Positions 1-6,553 of a DNA stretch of 14,979 nucleotides are shown here, piece after piece. The stretch spans positions 1-14,979 of the forward strand of contig JAEWIL010000069.1 of the NCBI GenBank assembly GCA_023387085.1, written 5' to 3'. A program made the position numbers and the translations under genes. Below the pieces are notes generated by a model. The model saw only the letters and a list, made by a program, of their open reading frames with translations. It was not told the origin of the DNA and ran no database searches. The stretch's first letter is position 1; every line of letters begins with the position of its first letter. The DNA is from Pseudomonadota bacterium (lineage in GTDB: Bacteria > Pseudomonadota > Alphaproteobacteria > Sphingomonadales > Sphingomonadaceae).

Positions 1-2
1 GC

Positions 3-41
3 TGCCCCGCCTCCCAGAGGCGGGGCACTCCCTTTTATTTT
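3..41 (+). terminator. Rho-independent terminator-like hairpin
   Basis: An 11-bp perfect GC-rich stem (3-13 pairs with 17-27) with a 3-nt loop is followed on the plus strand by a T-rich tract (33-41). This is the layout of an intrinsic terminator for a plus-strand gene that would lie left of the window. It may also stop the minus-strand operon ending at 35, but the bases that would form the U-tract in that direction lie outside the window. Confidence 0.65.
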
Positions 42-1387
42 CCGATGCTCAGCCGCGCGAAGACGGTCGCACCGATCGGGTTTTTCCCATAGGCCGCATC
101 GAGTGCGCGCGGCTTGTCGAACGCGGCGACGCTGCCGCCGAGCGCGAGGTTGAGCGGGCCCGTGAGCGGAATGCGATAGGCATAGCCCGCCTGCATCTTG
201 GTGACGCGGAACGGTACATCGTGGAGCGGGTCGCCGTGGTCGGCGAACAACTCGTCATTCTTCACATTCTCGACCCGTCCGAACAGCGTGTGATGATCGT
301 CGATGTCCCAGTTCACCTCGGCAAGCCAGGCGGTCAGCGTGGCGCCGGGATCGCGATTCTTGGCGCTGAACGCGGCCATCGCCGACAAGCCTTTGCCGTT
401 CGCATATTGGACGCTGGCGGTCGTGCGATGCTCATTCTCGCCCGGATGCTGGGCTTCGGGCTCCTTCAGCCGCGCATGGCTGACCTGCAGCGCCCAGTCG
501 GGCGTCGGGGTCCAGGTTCCGCGCACGCTCCAGCTATCGAACCGCGGGCTTTCGATGCCCCAGCGCTTCTCGTCGGGCTCGCGCCCGGTGAACAGCGAGG
601 TTTCGAGCTGGACCTGCCGGTTCTGGAATCCCAGCGTCGCCACTCCATAGGTGATGTGGGTCGAATCGAACCAGTGATGGGTGATCGGCGCTTCGGGGTT
701 ATAGCGCGCGCTGCCGCGGTGCATGAAGGCGCTCGGGCCGATCGCGGGCTCGCCCACGGGGCCGCCGTAGAGAAAGATTCGATCGCCGTTGGCTCCGACA
801 TTGACGTCGATCCGTCCGGCGAGTTCCATGAACAGATCGTGCGGATGCTGGCGATCGACGAGCGGTTGCCCACCGGCGGTTTCGCCGGTCGCGAACAGGT
901 TCGGATAGCCGCGGTTCGACATCAAGGGCTCGAGGCTCAGCATCGACTTGAGCTGGATCCGGCCCCAGCCGGTGTCTTTCTGGCCCGACAGCATCGCCAT
1001 CGACTGGACATAGGCCTTGTCGCCGCCGCGCGGCCCCGACTGGTCGGTATAGACCCCCCAGGCATAGCCGTGGACCATGACCATCCACTCGCCGCCCGCG
1101 TCGATATGGAGGCCGGTGTGGCCGCCTTCGTTTGCGGGAAGGCGCGAGGTGCCCGACCCTTCGGCGGGCGGTGGTGCAAGCTCGATCGGTGTCGCGTACA
1201 GGTCGCTCGGCACGCGCCGCAGCGGGTCCTGGATAACGACCATATCGTCTCCGTCCTTCGGGGGTGGGGGCGGTTGCGGCATCCGATGGCCGGCGTGCGG
1301 ATCGTGTGCGCTGTGATCTTGCGCGACGGCGGATACGGGAAAAGCAGCGAGCGCTACGGCGCTCGCCAGAATAGGCAGTTTCGACAT
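35..1387 (-). CDS. Outer-membrane beta-barrel-like protein with His-rich N-terminus
   Basis: The product has 450 residues and is probably exported to the outer membrane. Residues 1-22 form a Sec signal peptide ending at about AVA/QD. The mature N-terminus carries four His (25, 28, 31, 34) and then a proline run. The rest alternates polar and aromatic residues as in porin-like barrels, for example VMVHGYAWGVY and the final ATVFARLSIGK, though it ends in Lys rather than the usual Phe. The ATG at 1387 is chosen because it opens the signal peptide and has AGGAAA upstream; the frame stays open to 1633 but the extra residues look non-coding. It is the last gene of a three-gene minus-strand operon that a MerR-type promoter appears to drive. 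The His-rich mature end recalls CopB-like copper proteins, but I do not recognise a named family. A role in metal handling is inference from the His cluster and the regulator. Confidence 0.75.
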   Translation of the reverse strand: MSKLPILASAVALAAFPVSAVAQDHSAHDPHAGHRMPQPPPPPKDGDDMVVIQDPLRRVPSDLYATPIELAPPPAEGSGTSRLPANEGGHTGLHIDAGGEWMVMVHGYAWGVYTDQSGPRGGDKAYVQSMAMLSGQKDTGWGRIQLKSMLSLEPLMSNRGYPNLFATGETAGGQPLVDRQHPHDLFMELAGRIDVNVGANGDRIFLYGGPVGEPAIGPSAFMHRGSARYNPEAPITHHWFDSTHITYGVATLGFQNRQVQLETSLFTGREPDEKRWGIESPRFDSWSVRGTWTPTPDWALQVSHARLKEPEAQHPGENEHRTTASVQYANGKGLSAMAAFSAKNRDPGATLTAWLAEVNWDIDDHHTLFGRVENVKNDELFADHGDPLHDVPFRVTKMQAGYAYRIPLTGPLNLALGGSVAAFDKPRALDAAYGKNPIGATVFARLSIGK

Positions 1388-1395
1388 GCAGATTT

Positions 1396-1436
1396 CCTGA
1401 CAAAGAATGGGAATGGGATTTCCGTTCTTTGTCAGG
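1396..1436 (-). promoter_or_regulatory. Intergenic mRNA hairpin overlapping a stop codon and a ribosome binding site
   Basis: A perfect 12-bp inverted repeat (CCTGACAAAGAA at 1396-1407 and its complement at 1425-1436) encloses a 17-nt loop, inside which GGAA (1410-1413) and TTCC (1420-1423) can pair further. In the minus-strand mRNA the 5' arm contains the TGA stop of the small secreted protein (1434-1432). The 3' arm contains the AGG of the Shine-Dalgarno sequence of the outer-membrane gene. No U-tract follows, so it is not a usual terminator. It could couple or restrict translation of the last gene. Confidence 0.6.
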
Positions 1437-1725
1437 GTCGGGGAGGCGGAATGCTCGGCGGGGCATTGGCGCCCGCGAGCGCGGTCATCGGCTGCGCGAC
1501 GGGCGCTGCGGCGGGAAGGGAGAGGGGCGAGTCTGCGAACGGCAGCGCCGGACTCGCGACGCAACCGATGCAGAAATGACCCGTCTTGCCGCCGTCGGAA
1601 TCGGTTTTGTGCATGGGCTGCCTGCCGTGGCAATCGACCGGCGCGCTCCCCGCATGCGCCGGCACCGCCATCGCGGGTAGCGACAGGCCGATCAGGAACA
1701 GCGCGAGGAGCAGATGGCGCAGCAT
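1432..1725 (-). CDS. Small secreted Cys/His protein, function unknown
   Basis: The product has 97 residues. Residues 1-25 form a signal peptide (MLRHLLLALFLIGLSLPAMA, then VPAHA). The mature part holds two possible metal or redox sites, D-C32-H33 and H50-F-C52-I-G-C55 (a C-x2-C pair), followed by a Pro/Ala-rich tail. The ATG at 1725 is chosen because the signal peptide begins there; its Shine-Dalgarno sequence is weak and the open frame continues upstream without a stop. The gene follows the glutaredoxin-MauE gene after about 47 nt and ends in the hairpin before the outer-membrane gene. Periplasmic metal binding or thiol exchange with the neighbouring membrane redox protein is inference; I do not recognise the family. 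Confidence 0.65.
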   Translation of the reverse strand: MLRHLLLALFLIGLSLPAMAVPAHAGSAPVDCHGRQPMHKTDSDGGKTGHFCIGCVASPALPFADSPLSLPAAAPVAQPMTALAGANAPPSIPPPRP

Positions 1726-1772
1726 TACGCTCGCTCTAGCATGGCGATTGGACGAGGGAATAGGCGCGCGGT

Positions 1773-2510
1773 TCAAAACCACATCCTTGCCATCCACAGC
1801 GCCATCGCGACCATCATGATATTCTCGGTCAGCGACACGAAACCCAATGGCACCTTGCTGTTGCCGCCGACGCAGGCGCATTTGATGTCGCGCTTGTCGA
1901 TATAGACCGCCTTGAAAACCGACACCGCGCCGATGCCGCCGATGAACAGGGCGACGGGGATCGACAGCCAGGGCAACGCATGCGCGGTCATCAACACGCC
2001 AGCGAGTCCCTCGGCAAAGGGATAGATGCCGGCATAGGGCACCCAGCGGCGCGCGAGCAGATCATAGTTCAGGAACATCGTCGCGAATTTGCCGACGTCC
2101 TGCAATTTCAGCAGTGCCAGCACGATCATGCCGAACGAGATGAACCATTCGGCGGCGCGGAGCGTGAAGACAGTGCCATCGACCGCAAAACCCGCCGCGA
2201 GCGCCATCAGCGCCGTCATCGCGAACAGGGCGATCACCGGCGTGTAGCTGGTGGCATCGGGGTCGGCGACCTTCAGCCCGAAATGACGGCGCAAATCGTC
2301 ATAGCCGCCGATGCGGACGCCATCGATGAAGGTCTGCGGGGTCGTCCTGACCCCATGCTCGGCTTTGAATGCATCGGTCTCTTCACGCGTCGTCAACCAG
2401 CGGTCGTCGACCGCGAAGCCGCGGCGTTCGAGCAGATGCTTCGCCTTGAGGCCATAGGGGCAGGTGTGGCCGGGCATGACCATGCGATGAAGAGTTGCTT
2501 GGCGTGTCAT
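1773..2510 (-). CDS. Glutaredoxin domain fused to MauE/DoxX-like membrane domain
   Basis: The product has 245 residues in two parts. Residues 1-80 look like a glutaredoxin: a strand, then H-T-C17-P-Y-G at the active site, a TTP segment at 56-58 (the cis-proline position) and GGYDDL at 68-73 (the glutathione-binding end). The active site is CPYG, so there is only one cysteine, as in monothiol forms. Residues 90-245 hold about four hydrophobic segments typical of MauE/DoxX redox-associated membrane proteins, plus a C211-A-C213 pair followed by VGG. The protein probably sits in the inner membrane and handles thiols or disulphides. It is the first gene of its operon. The predicted transcription start is only about 2 nt before the ATG at 2510, so the message may be nearly leaderless. 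An internal ATG at 2483 is possible but would remove part of the first strand. Confidence 0.85.
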   Translation of the reverse strand: MTRQATLHRMVMPGHTCPYGLKAKHLLERRGFAVDDRWLTTREETDAFKAEHGVRTTPQTFIDGVRIGGYDDLRRHFGLKVADPDATSYTPVIALFAMTALMALAAGFAVDGTVFTLRAAEWFISFGMIVLALLKLQDVGKFATMFLNYDLLARRWVPYAGIYPFAEGLAGVLMTAHALPWLSIPVALFIGGIGAVSVFKAVYIDKRDIKCACVGGNSKVPLGFVSLTENIMMVAMALWMARMWF

Positions 2511-2518
2511 GGCTCCCC

Positions 2519-2549
2519 ATATAACGTCCGTACCATGGTACGGAGTCAA
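2519..2549 (-). promoter_or_regulatory. MerR-type promoter and operator
   Basis: Read on the minus strand, a -35 box TTGACT (2549-2544) and a -10 box TTATAT (2524-2519) are separated by 19 bp. This over-long spacer is the hallmark of promoters activated by MerR-family regulators. The spacer contains the perfect palindrome CCGTACCATGGTACGG (2528-2543). The -35 box followed by TCCGTAC-N-GTACGGA closely matches the mercury operon operator as I remember it. The promoter points into the glutaredoxin-MauE operon, and the divergent regulator gene starts 10 bp from the palindrome, so autoregulation is likely. Confidence 0.85.
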
Positions 2550-2552
2550 GCG

Positions 2553-2996
2553 ATGCAGCTCACGATCGGGAAATTGGCGGCCGCAGGCGGTGTAGGCGTC
2601 GAAACGATCCGCTATTACCAGCGCCGCGGCCTGATGGGCACGCCCGCGCGAAGCGGCGGCGATGGCTGGGGCGGCGGCATAAGGCGCTACGACGCCGACG
2701 ACGTGCGGCGCCTGAAATTCATTCGCTCGGCGCAGGCGTCGGGTTTCACGCTTGAGGAAATTTCCGAACTGCTCGCGCTGGAGGCCAGCGACGACCGGCC
2801 GCGCGTCCGCACCCTCGCGCGCCAGCGGATCGAAGTGCTCGACAAGAAGATCGCGCAAATGACCGAAACACGCGCCGCGCTCGCGCGCCTCGCAGATCAG
2901 TGCGCGAAGAGTGACAAAGGGCCGTGTCCGATATTGGCGGCGTTCGAGCCGTGGCCCAATCCACAACGACGGCTAACGAACGGTTGCGGACGTTGA
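2553..2996 (+). CDS. MerR-family transcriptional regulator, probably metal-responsive
   Basis: The product has 147 residues. The N-terminal winged helix-turn-helix is typical of MerR proteins: IGKLAAAGGVGVETIRYYQRRGL (residues 5-27), then an RRYD segment at about 44-47 and RRLKFIRSAQASGF (52-65). A long dimerisation helix (about 82-115) leads to a sensor end with C117-x7-C125 in QCAKSDKGPCPI. MerR itself uses three cysteines. In a hand alignment the position of the first is occupied by Asp/Arg (80-82), so the three-cysteine mercury site is incomplete. The ATG at 2553 has GGAG 7 nt upstream; an in-frame ATG at 2535 lies inside the operator palindrome and is less likely. The regulator diverges from the redox/outer-membrane operon and very probably controls it through the palindrome. 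The inducer is unknown; Cu, Hg, another soft metal or a thiol stress are all possible. Confidence 0.9.
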   Translation: MQLTIGKLAAAGGVGVETIRYYQRRGLMGTPARSGGDGWGGGIRRYDADDVRRLKFIRSAQASGFTLEEISELLALEASDDRPRVRTLARQRIEVLDKKIAQMTETRAALARLADQCAKSDKGPCPILAAFEPWPNPQRRLTNGCGR

Positions 2997-2997
2997 T

Positions 2998-3094
2998 CCT
3001 CCCCGTGGCGCAGCCATGGGGAGGTGGCAGCGCGAAGCGCTGACGGAGGGGCAATAGCGCAAGGTCGCGGCCCCTCCACCCCCTCCCCATCGCT
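2998..3094. repeat. GC-rich interspersed palindromic repeat, family A
   Basis: CCTCCCC (2998-3004) pairs with GGGGAGG (3018-3024), and the inner TGGC/GCCA extends the stem. GGAGGGG (3045-3051) pairs with CCCCTCC (3071-3077), followed by another CCCCCTCCCC block. The element starts one base after the merR-family stop codon. It resembles an intergenic repeat I remember from sphingomonad genomes. It may also act as a 3' mRNA hairpin, but no U-tract follows. Confidence 0.6.
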
Positions 3095-3122
3095 ACGCGA
3101 CAGGGAAGATCGTACCTTACAT

Positions 3123-3195
3123 CGTCACCCCGGACTTGATCCGGGGTCCATGACTTCGGTGCCGCAGTGGATCCCGGATCAAGCCCGGGGTGACG
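3123..3195. repeat. Interspersed palindromic repeat, family B (GTCACCCCGG type)
   Basis: The two ends are inverted copies: CGTCACCCCGGACTTGATCC at the left and the complementary GGATC-AAG-CCCGGGGTGACG end at the right, with an internal GATCCGGGGTCC / GGATCCCGGATC arrangement. This is a repeat type I remember from many alphaproteobacterial genomes, where it often yields spurious translations containing HPGLDPGS and WTPDQVRGDD; both peptides can be read here. Confidence 0.8.
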
Positions 3196-3312
3196 GATAA
3201 GGGAACGTCCGCTTCCCACCCCTTAGCCGTCGCCTCGAAATCCCGCTTTCCTACGATATTCCGCTATGCCAGCATCCGGGTCGGCTCTTTGATTTCGTGG
3301 ATGCGTCCCTCT

Positions 3313-3427
3313 GCCTAAAGCGACAAAGGAGACATTTTTGACGCGTATATCCGTACCCTTTGTCGCCTTAAGGCCACAAAGGACACAAATCGGATGCGTC
3401 CACGCGCGGCTTTTGTGGCTTTAAGCC
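3313..3427. repeat. Tandem pair of 53-bp palindromic units, family C
   Basis: Four copies of a motif close to GCYTWARGCSACAAAGG alternate in orientation. GCGACAAAGG (3320-3329) pairs with CCTTTGTCGC (3357-3366). GCCACAAAGG (3373-3382) pairs, with one mismatch, with CTTTTGTGGC (3410-3419). Both pairs enclose a 27-nt loop and the second pair lies exactly 53 bp after the first. Loop sequences match at 14 of 27 positions by hand count. The middle two copies meet in CCTTAAGG (3366-3373). It ends about 30 bp past the ychF stop codon, so it may also shape the ychF mRNA 3' end. Confidence 0.7.
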
Positions 3428-3455
3428 CCCATCGGCCCCGCCATCGCGGTGCAAA

Positions 3456-4553
3456 TCAGCTATGCAGGAAGTGCATGACGTCGCCGTCGTGCACGATATA
3501 GGCCTTGCCCTCGGCGCGGAGCTTGCCGGCTTCGCGCGCCTTCGCTTCGCCGCCCAGCGTGACATAATCGTCATAGGCGATCGTTTCGGCGCGGATGAAG
3601 CCCTTCTGGAAATCGCTGTGGATTTCGCCGGCGGCTTCGGGCGCCGTCGCCCCCGCGTGGACCGTCCATGCGCGCGCTTCCTGCGGCCCGACGGTGAAGA
3701 AGGTGATCAGGTGGAGCAGCTCGTACCCGGCGCGGATGACGCGCGCGAGGCCGGTTTCGTGCAGGCCCATTTCCTCGAGGAACTCGAGCCGGTCGGCCAT
3801 GTCCATCGTCACCAGCTCGCTTTCGATCGCGGCGGAGACGACGACCGCCTGCGCGCCCTCGGACGCGGCCTTGGCGAAGACCTTTTCGGAGAAGGCGTTG
3901 CCGTTCGCGGCGCTGCCTTCGTCGACGTTGCAGACGTAAAGGACGGGCTTCGAGGTCAAAAGCTGCGCGGTGCGGAGCACGCGGGCTTCCTCGTCGTCCT
4001 TGGGTTCGACGAGCCGTGCGGGCTTGCCCTCGCGCAGCAGGTCGAGCGCCTGACCGAGCACCGAGGCAGCGATCTTCGCTTCCTTGTCGCCCTGCGCGGC
4101 CTTCTTCGCGAAAGCGGGAACGCGCTTTTCCAGGCTTTCGAGGTCGGCGAGCAGCAGCTCGGTCTCGACCGTCTCGGCGTCGGCGACCGGGTCGACCCGG
4201 TTCTCGACATGCTGGATATCGTCATCCTCGAAACAGCGCAGGACATGGACGATCGCCTCGACCTCGCGAATATTGCCGAGGAACTGGTTGCCGAGCCCTT
4301 CGCCCTTCGACGCGCCGCGCACCAGGCCCGCAATGTCGACGAAGGCGAGCTGCGTCGCGATGATCTTCTTGCTGCCGGCGATCGCGGCCAGCTTCTCGAG
4401 CCGGTCGTCGGGCACCGCGACATTGCCGATGTTCGGCTCGATCGTGCAGAAGGGATAGTTCGCCGCCTGGGCCGCCGCGGTTTCGGTCAGCGCGTTGAAC
4501 AGGGTGGACTTGCCGACGTTGGGCAGCCCGACGATCCCGCATTTGAAACCCAT
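3456..4553 (-). CDS. ychF: Ribosome-associated NTPase YchF (Obg family)
   Basis: The product has 365 residues, the usual length. The P-loop is G-L-P-N-V-G-K-S-T at 9-17, followed by the YPFCTIEPN switch region and DIAGLVRGASKGEGLGNQFL. At about 205-210 the base-recognition motif reads NVDE in place of the canonical NKxD of GTPases; in this family that goes with ATP use. The C-terminal TGS domain (about 280-365) includes DFQKGFIRAETIAYDDYV. YchF binds ribosomes and is linked to translation and stress responses. The ATG at 4553 begins the invariant MGFKCGIVGLPNVGKST and has GGAGAA 5 nt upstream. The gene diverges from the CAP-domain gene. Nothing looks damaged. Confidence 0.97.
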   Translation of the reverse strand: MGFKCGIVGLPNVGKSTLFNALTETAAAQAANYPFCTIEPNIGNVAVPDDRLEKLAAIAGSKKIIATQLAFVDIAGLVRGASKGEGLGNQFLGNIREVEAIVHVLRCFEDDDIQHVENRVDPVADAETVETELLLADLESLEKRVPAFAKKAAQGDKEAKIAASVLGQALDLLREGKPARLVEPKDDEEARVLRTAQLLTSKPVLYVCNVDEGSAANGNAFSEKVFAKAASEGAQAVVVSAAIESELVTMDMADRLEFLEEMGLHETGLARVIRAGYELLHLITFFTVGPQEARAWTVHAGATAPEAAGEIHSDFQKGFIRAETIAYDDYVTLGGEAKAREAGKLRAEGKAYIVHDGDVMHFLHS

Positions 4554-4677
4554 AAATTCTCCATGGAGCTCCGGCACCCGGCCGGTGTTTGCCCGCGCCC
4601 CTAGCGCCAAGTTGAGCCGGACGCCAGCCTTTCGCCCGTTGCACGAGGTTAAGCTGCCGGATGCTATGGCGGCGGAC

Positions 4678-5328
4678 ATGAGGAAGTCCGCCTTCTGCGT
4701 GGCCGCCGCCGCGGTTTGCGGCTTCGCCGCAGTGGCCGCCGATGCGGCGCCAAGCCGGTTCGAGGCGGCGGTATTCGCCGAGCTCAATCGCTTCCGCGAC
4801 GATCCCGATCGCTATTCGGACTTGCTACGCAGCTATCGACCGCGTTTCGATGGCAAGCTGCTTGTCGCCGAGGAGGGCGACGACATCGATATCATGACCA
4901 GCGAAGGCATTGCCGCCGTCGACGAGGCGATCCGCGATCTGCGCGGACAGAAGCCGCTCCCGCGCCTTGCCTATAGCGAGATTCTCGCGCGCGCGGCGGC
5001 GGATCATGTCGCGGTCCAGTCGCGCTCGGGCGCGGTCGGCCACTATGTCGACGGTCGCGGGCCCGGCGAACGGGTGATTGCGCGCGGCGGCGGCCGCTAT
5101 GTCAGCGAGGTGATCACCTATGGGCATCGCACCCCCGACGGCGTGATCCACCAGTTGCTGATCGACGACGGCGTGCCCGGTCGCGGGCATCGCCACAGCC
5201 TGCTCGCCGCAGATCGTCGCTATGCGGGGGTTTCCTGCGGCACCCACCCCGTGCACCGGACGATGTGCGTGATCATCATGTCGCCCACGGCCGACGGATC
5301 TCCGCCACCGCCTCCGAAGCGACCCTAG
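4678..5328 (+). CDS. Secreted CAP-domain (SCP/PR-1-like) protein
   Basis: The product has 216 residues. Residues 1-23 form a signal peptide (MRKSAFCVAAAAVCGFAAVA, then ADA). The mature protein looks like a bacterial CAP domain: FAELNRFRDDPDRY opens the first helix, LPRLAYSEILARAAADHVAVQ gives the long helix, GHYVDGRGPGERV supplies the first conserved His, SEVITYG the Glu, and GRGHRHSLLAADRRYAGVSC the second His region and following strand. Such proteins act outside the cell or in the periplasm; their bacterial biochemical role is mostly unknown. The start at 4678 opens the signal peptide directly; an in-frame ATG at 4666 adds four residues and cannot be excluded. A proline-rich tail ends the protein. 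It lies 60 nt before a serine hydrolase gene on the same strand. Confidence 0.85.
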   Translation: MRKSAFCVAAAAVCGFAAVAADAAPSRFEAAVFAELNRFRDDPDRYSDLLRSYRPRFDGKLLVAEEGDDIDIMTSEGIAAVDEAIRDLRGQKPLPRLAYSEILARAAADHVAVQSRSGAVGHYVDGRGPGERVIARGGGRYVSEVITYGHRTPDGVIHQLLIDDGVPGRGHRHSLLAADRRYAGVSCGTHPVHRTMCVIIMSPTADGSPPPPPKRP

Positions 5329-5353
5329 CCTCTTGCCGACTGTATTGCCTTAG

Positions 5354-5359
5354 TATAAC
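5354..5359 (+). promoter_or_regulatory. Candidate -10 element for the serine hydrolase gene
   Basis: TATAAC lies 30 nt before the ATG at 5389. Possible -35 sequences (CTTGCC/TTGCCG at 5332-5338) sit 15-16 bp upstream, which is short. It suggests that the hydrolase gene can be transcribed separately from the CAP gene. Confidence 0.4.
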
Positions 5360-5388
5360 AGTTGATCCCTCTACACAGGGAGAAAGCG

Positions 5389-6543
5389 ATGCGTACCGCG
5401 AACCTTGCTCTGCTTTTGCCATTTCTGTTCGGTGCCGTGCCCGCGCAGGCCAAGGCGCTCCCGGACAGCGACGGAATAGCAGTGACGGCAAGGCAGGCGA
5501 TGACGGCAACCGGTTCGCGCGGTCTGGCGATCGCGGTCATCGACAAGGGCAAGGTCGTGTCGGTGCAGGCGTTCGGTGAGCGCAACGCAAAGGGCGATCC
5601 GCTGACGCCGCAGACGATCATGTATGGCGCGTCGCTGACCAAGGTCGTTTTCGCCTACACGGTGTTGCGGCTCGTCGACGAGGGCAAGGTCGACCTCGAC
5701 AAGCCCGTGTCGGCGATGCTGGCGAAACCGCTTCCCGACTATGGTAATCTGGAAGCATACGGAAACTGGGGCGATCTGGCGGGCGACGAGCGCTGGCGGA
5801 CGATCACGCCGCGCATGATCTTCAATCACTCCACGGGTTTTGCCAATTTCTCCTTCCTCGAACCCGATGGCAAACTGCGCATCCATTTCGATCCGGGCAG
5901 TCGCTACGGCTATTCGGGCGAGGGGATGTTGCTGATGCAGTTCGGGCTCGAACAGGGGCTTGGGCTGAATGTCGGCAACGAGGTTCAGCGGCTCGTGTTC
6001 GATCCGCTGACCATGCCGAACAGCGGCGTGATGTGGCGCCCCGATTTCGCCGCCAACCTTGCCGACGGCTGGGAACTAGACGGCAAGGCGGTGGAGCACG
6101 ACGAGCGCGGGCGTGTCCGTATGGCGGGTTCGATGGACACGACGATCACCGACCTCGCCAATTTCGCCGCGGCGCTGATCTCGGGCAAGGGGCTGTCGGA
6201 AAAGGCGCGCGCCGAGCTGATGAACCCCGGTCTAGCGATTCGCTCGCGCGCGCAATTTCCGACTTTGCAGGACGATGCGCCCCCGGCCGACCAGCCGCCG
6301 GACATAACGGCGACTGTTGGCCTGATCCGCTTCACCGGGCCGCAGGGCACGGGCTATTTTCGCGGCGGACACAATGAATCGACTGGCAACACGCTCGTTT
6401 GCCTCGAAAAAGAACAGCGCTGCGTGCTCATCATGTCGAACGACGTCCGCTCCGAAGCGGCCTTTCCGATGATCGTGCGCGACATCCTCGGCGAAACGGG
6501 GGCGCCTTGGCGCTGGATCTTCGGCGATATGAAGTTCGTCTGA
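5389..6543 (+). CDS. Serine hydrolase of the beta-lactamase / penicillin-binding-protein class C family
   Basis: The product has 384 residues with a signal peptide (about 1-22, ending AQA/KA). The three active-site motifs are visible: S82-L-T-K85 (the nucleophile motif SxxK), Y175-S-G177 at the YxN position, and G326-G-H328 at the KTG/HxG position. YSG rather than YAN and GGH rather than KTG fit the broad esterase / D-amino-peptidase / beta-lactamase-like family (PF00144), so activity on beta-lactams cannot be assumed. The ATG at 5389 has GGGAG 6 nt upstream and starts the signal peptide. It follows the CAP gene on the same strand and converges on the acetyltransferase gene with only 10 nt between stop codons. 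A periplasmic role on peptides, esters or cell-wall fragments is inference. Confidence 0.9.
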   Translation: MRTANLALLLPFLFGAVPAQAKALPDSDGIAVTARQAMTATGSRGLAIAVIDKGKVVSVQAFGERNAKGDPLTPQTIMYGASLTKVVFAYTVLRLVDEGKVDLDKPVSAMLAKPLPDYGNLEAYGNWGDLAGDERWRTITPRMIFNHSTGFANFSFLEPDGKLRIHFDPGSRYGYSGEGMLLMQFGLEQGLGLNVGNEVQRLVFDPLTMPNSGVMWRPDFAANLADGWELDGKAVEHDERGRVRMAGSMDTTITDLANFAAALISGKGLSEKARAELMNPGLAIRSRAQFPTLQDDAPPADQPPDITATVGLIRFTGPQGTGYFRGGHNESTGNTLVCLEKEQRCVLIMSNDVRSEAAFPMIVRDILGETGAPWRWIFGDMKFV

Positions 6544-6553
6544 CGGGCTTGCG

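Larger units (their letters stand above)
2997..3455. other. Gene-free repeat island
   Basis: No convincing coding region lies between the merR-family gene and ychF. The stretch holds three unrelated palindromic repeat elements (2998-3094, 3123-3195, 3313-3427). The spacer at 3196-3312 shows nothing I can name. Short open frames here translate the repeats and look spurious. Confidence 0.75.

Noticed and set aside
221..1579. Long plus-strand open frame opposite the outer-membrane gene
   Set aside because: It mirrors the codon pattern of the minus-strand gene, has no family motif or ribosome binding site, and the minus strand has a clear signal peptide.
1388..1633. N-terminal extension of the outer-membrane gene to an upstream ATG
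   Set aside because: The 82 extra residues are Arg-rich, overlap the small secreted protein in another frame, and precede a perfect signal peptide.
2535..2552. Earlier ATG for the MerR-family gene
   Set aside because: It lies in the centre of the operator palindrome; the ATG at 2553 has a well-placed GGAG and the usual MerR N-terminus.
2746..3219. Minus-strand open frame through the repeat island
   Set aside because: It translates repeat families A and B (HPGLDPGS, WTPDQVRGDD), a known source of spurious genes.
3313..3427. CRISPR array
   Set aside because: The repeats alternate in orientation, number only two units, and no cas gene is near.
3462..4604. 380-residue plus-strand open frame opposite ychF
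   Set aside because: It is antisense to a highly conserved gene and shows no recognisable domain; long antisense frames are common in high-GC DNA.
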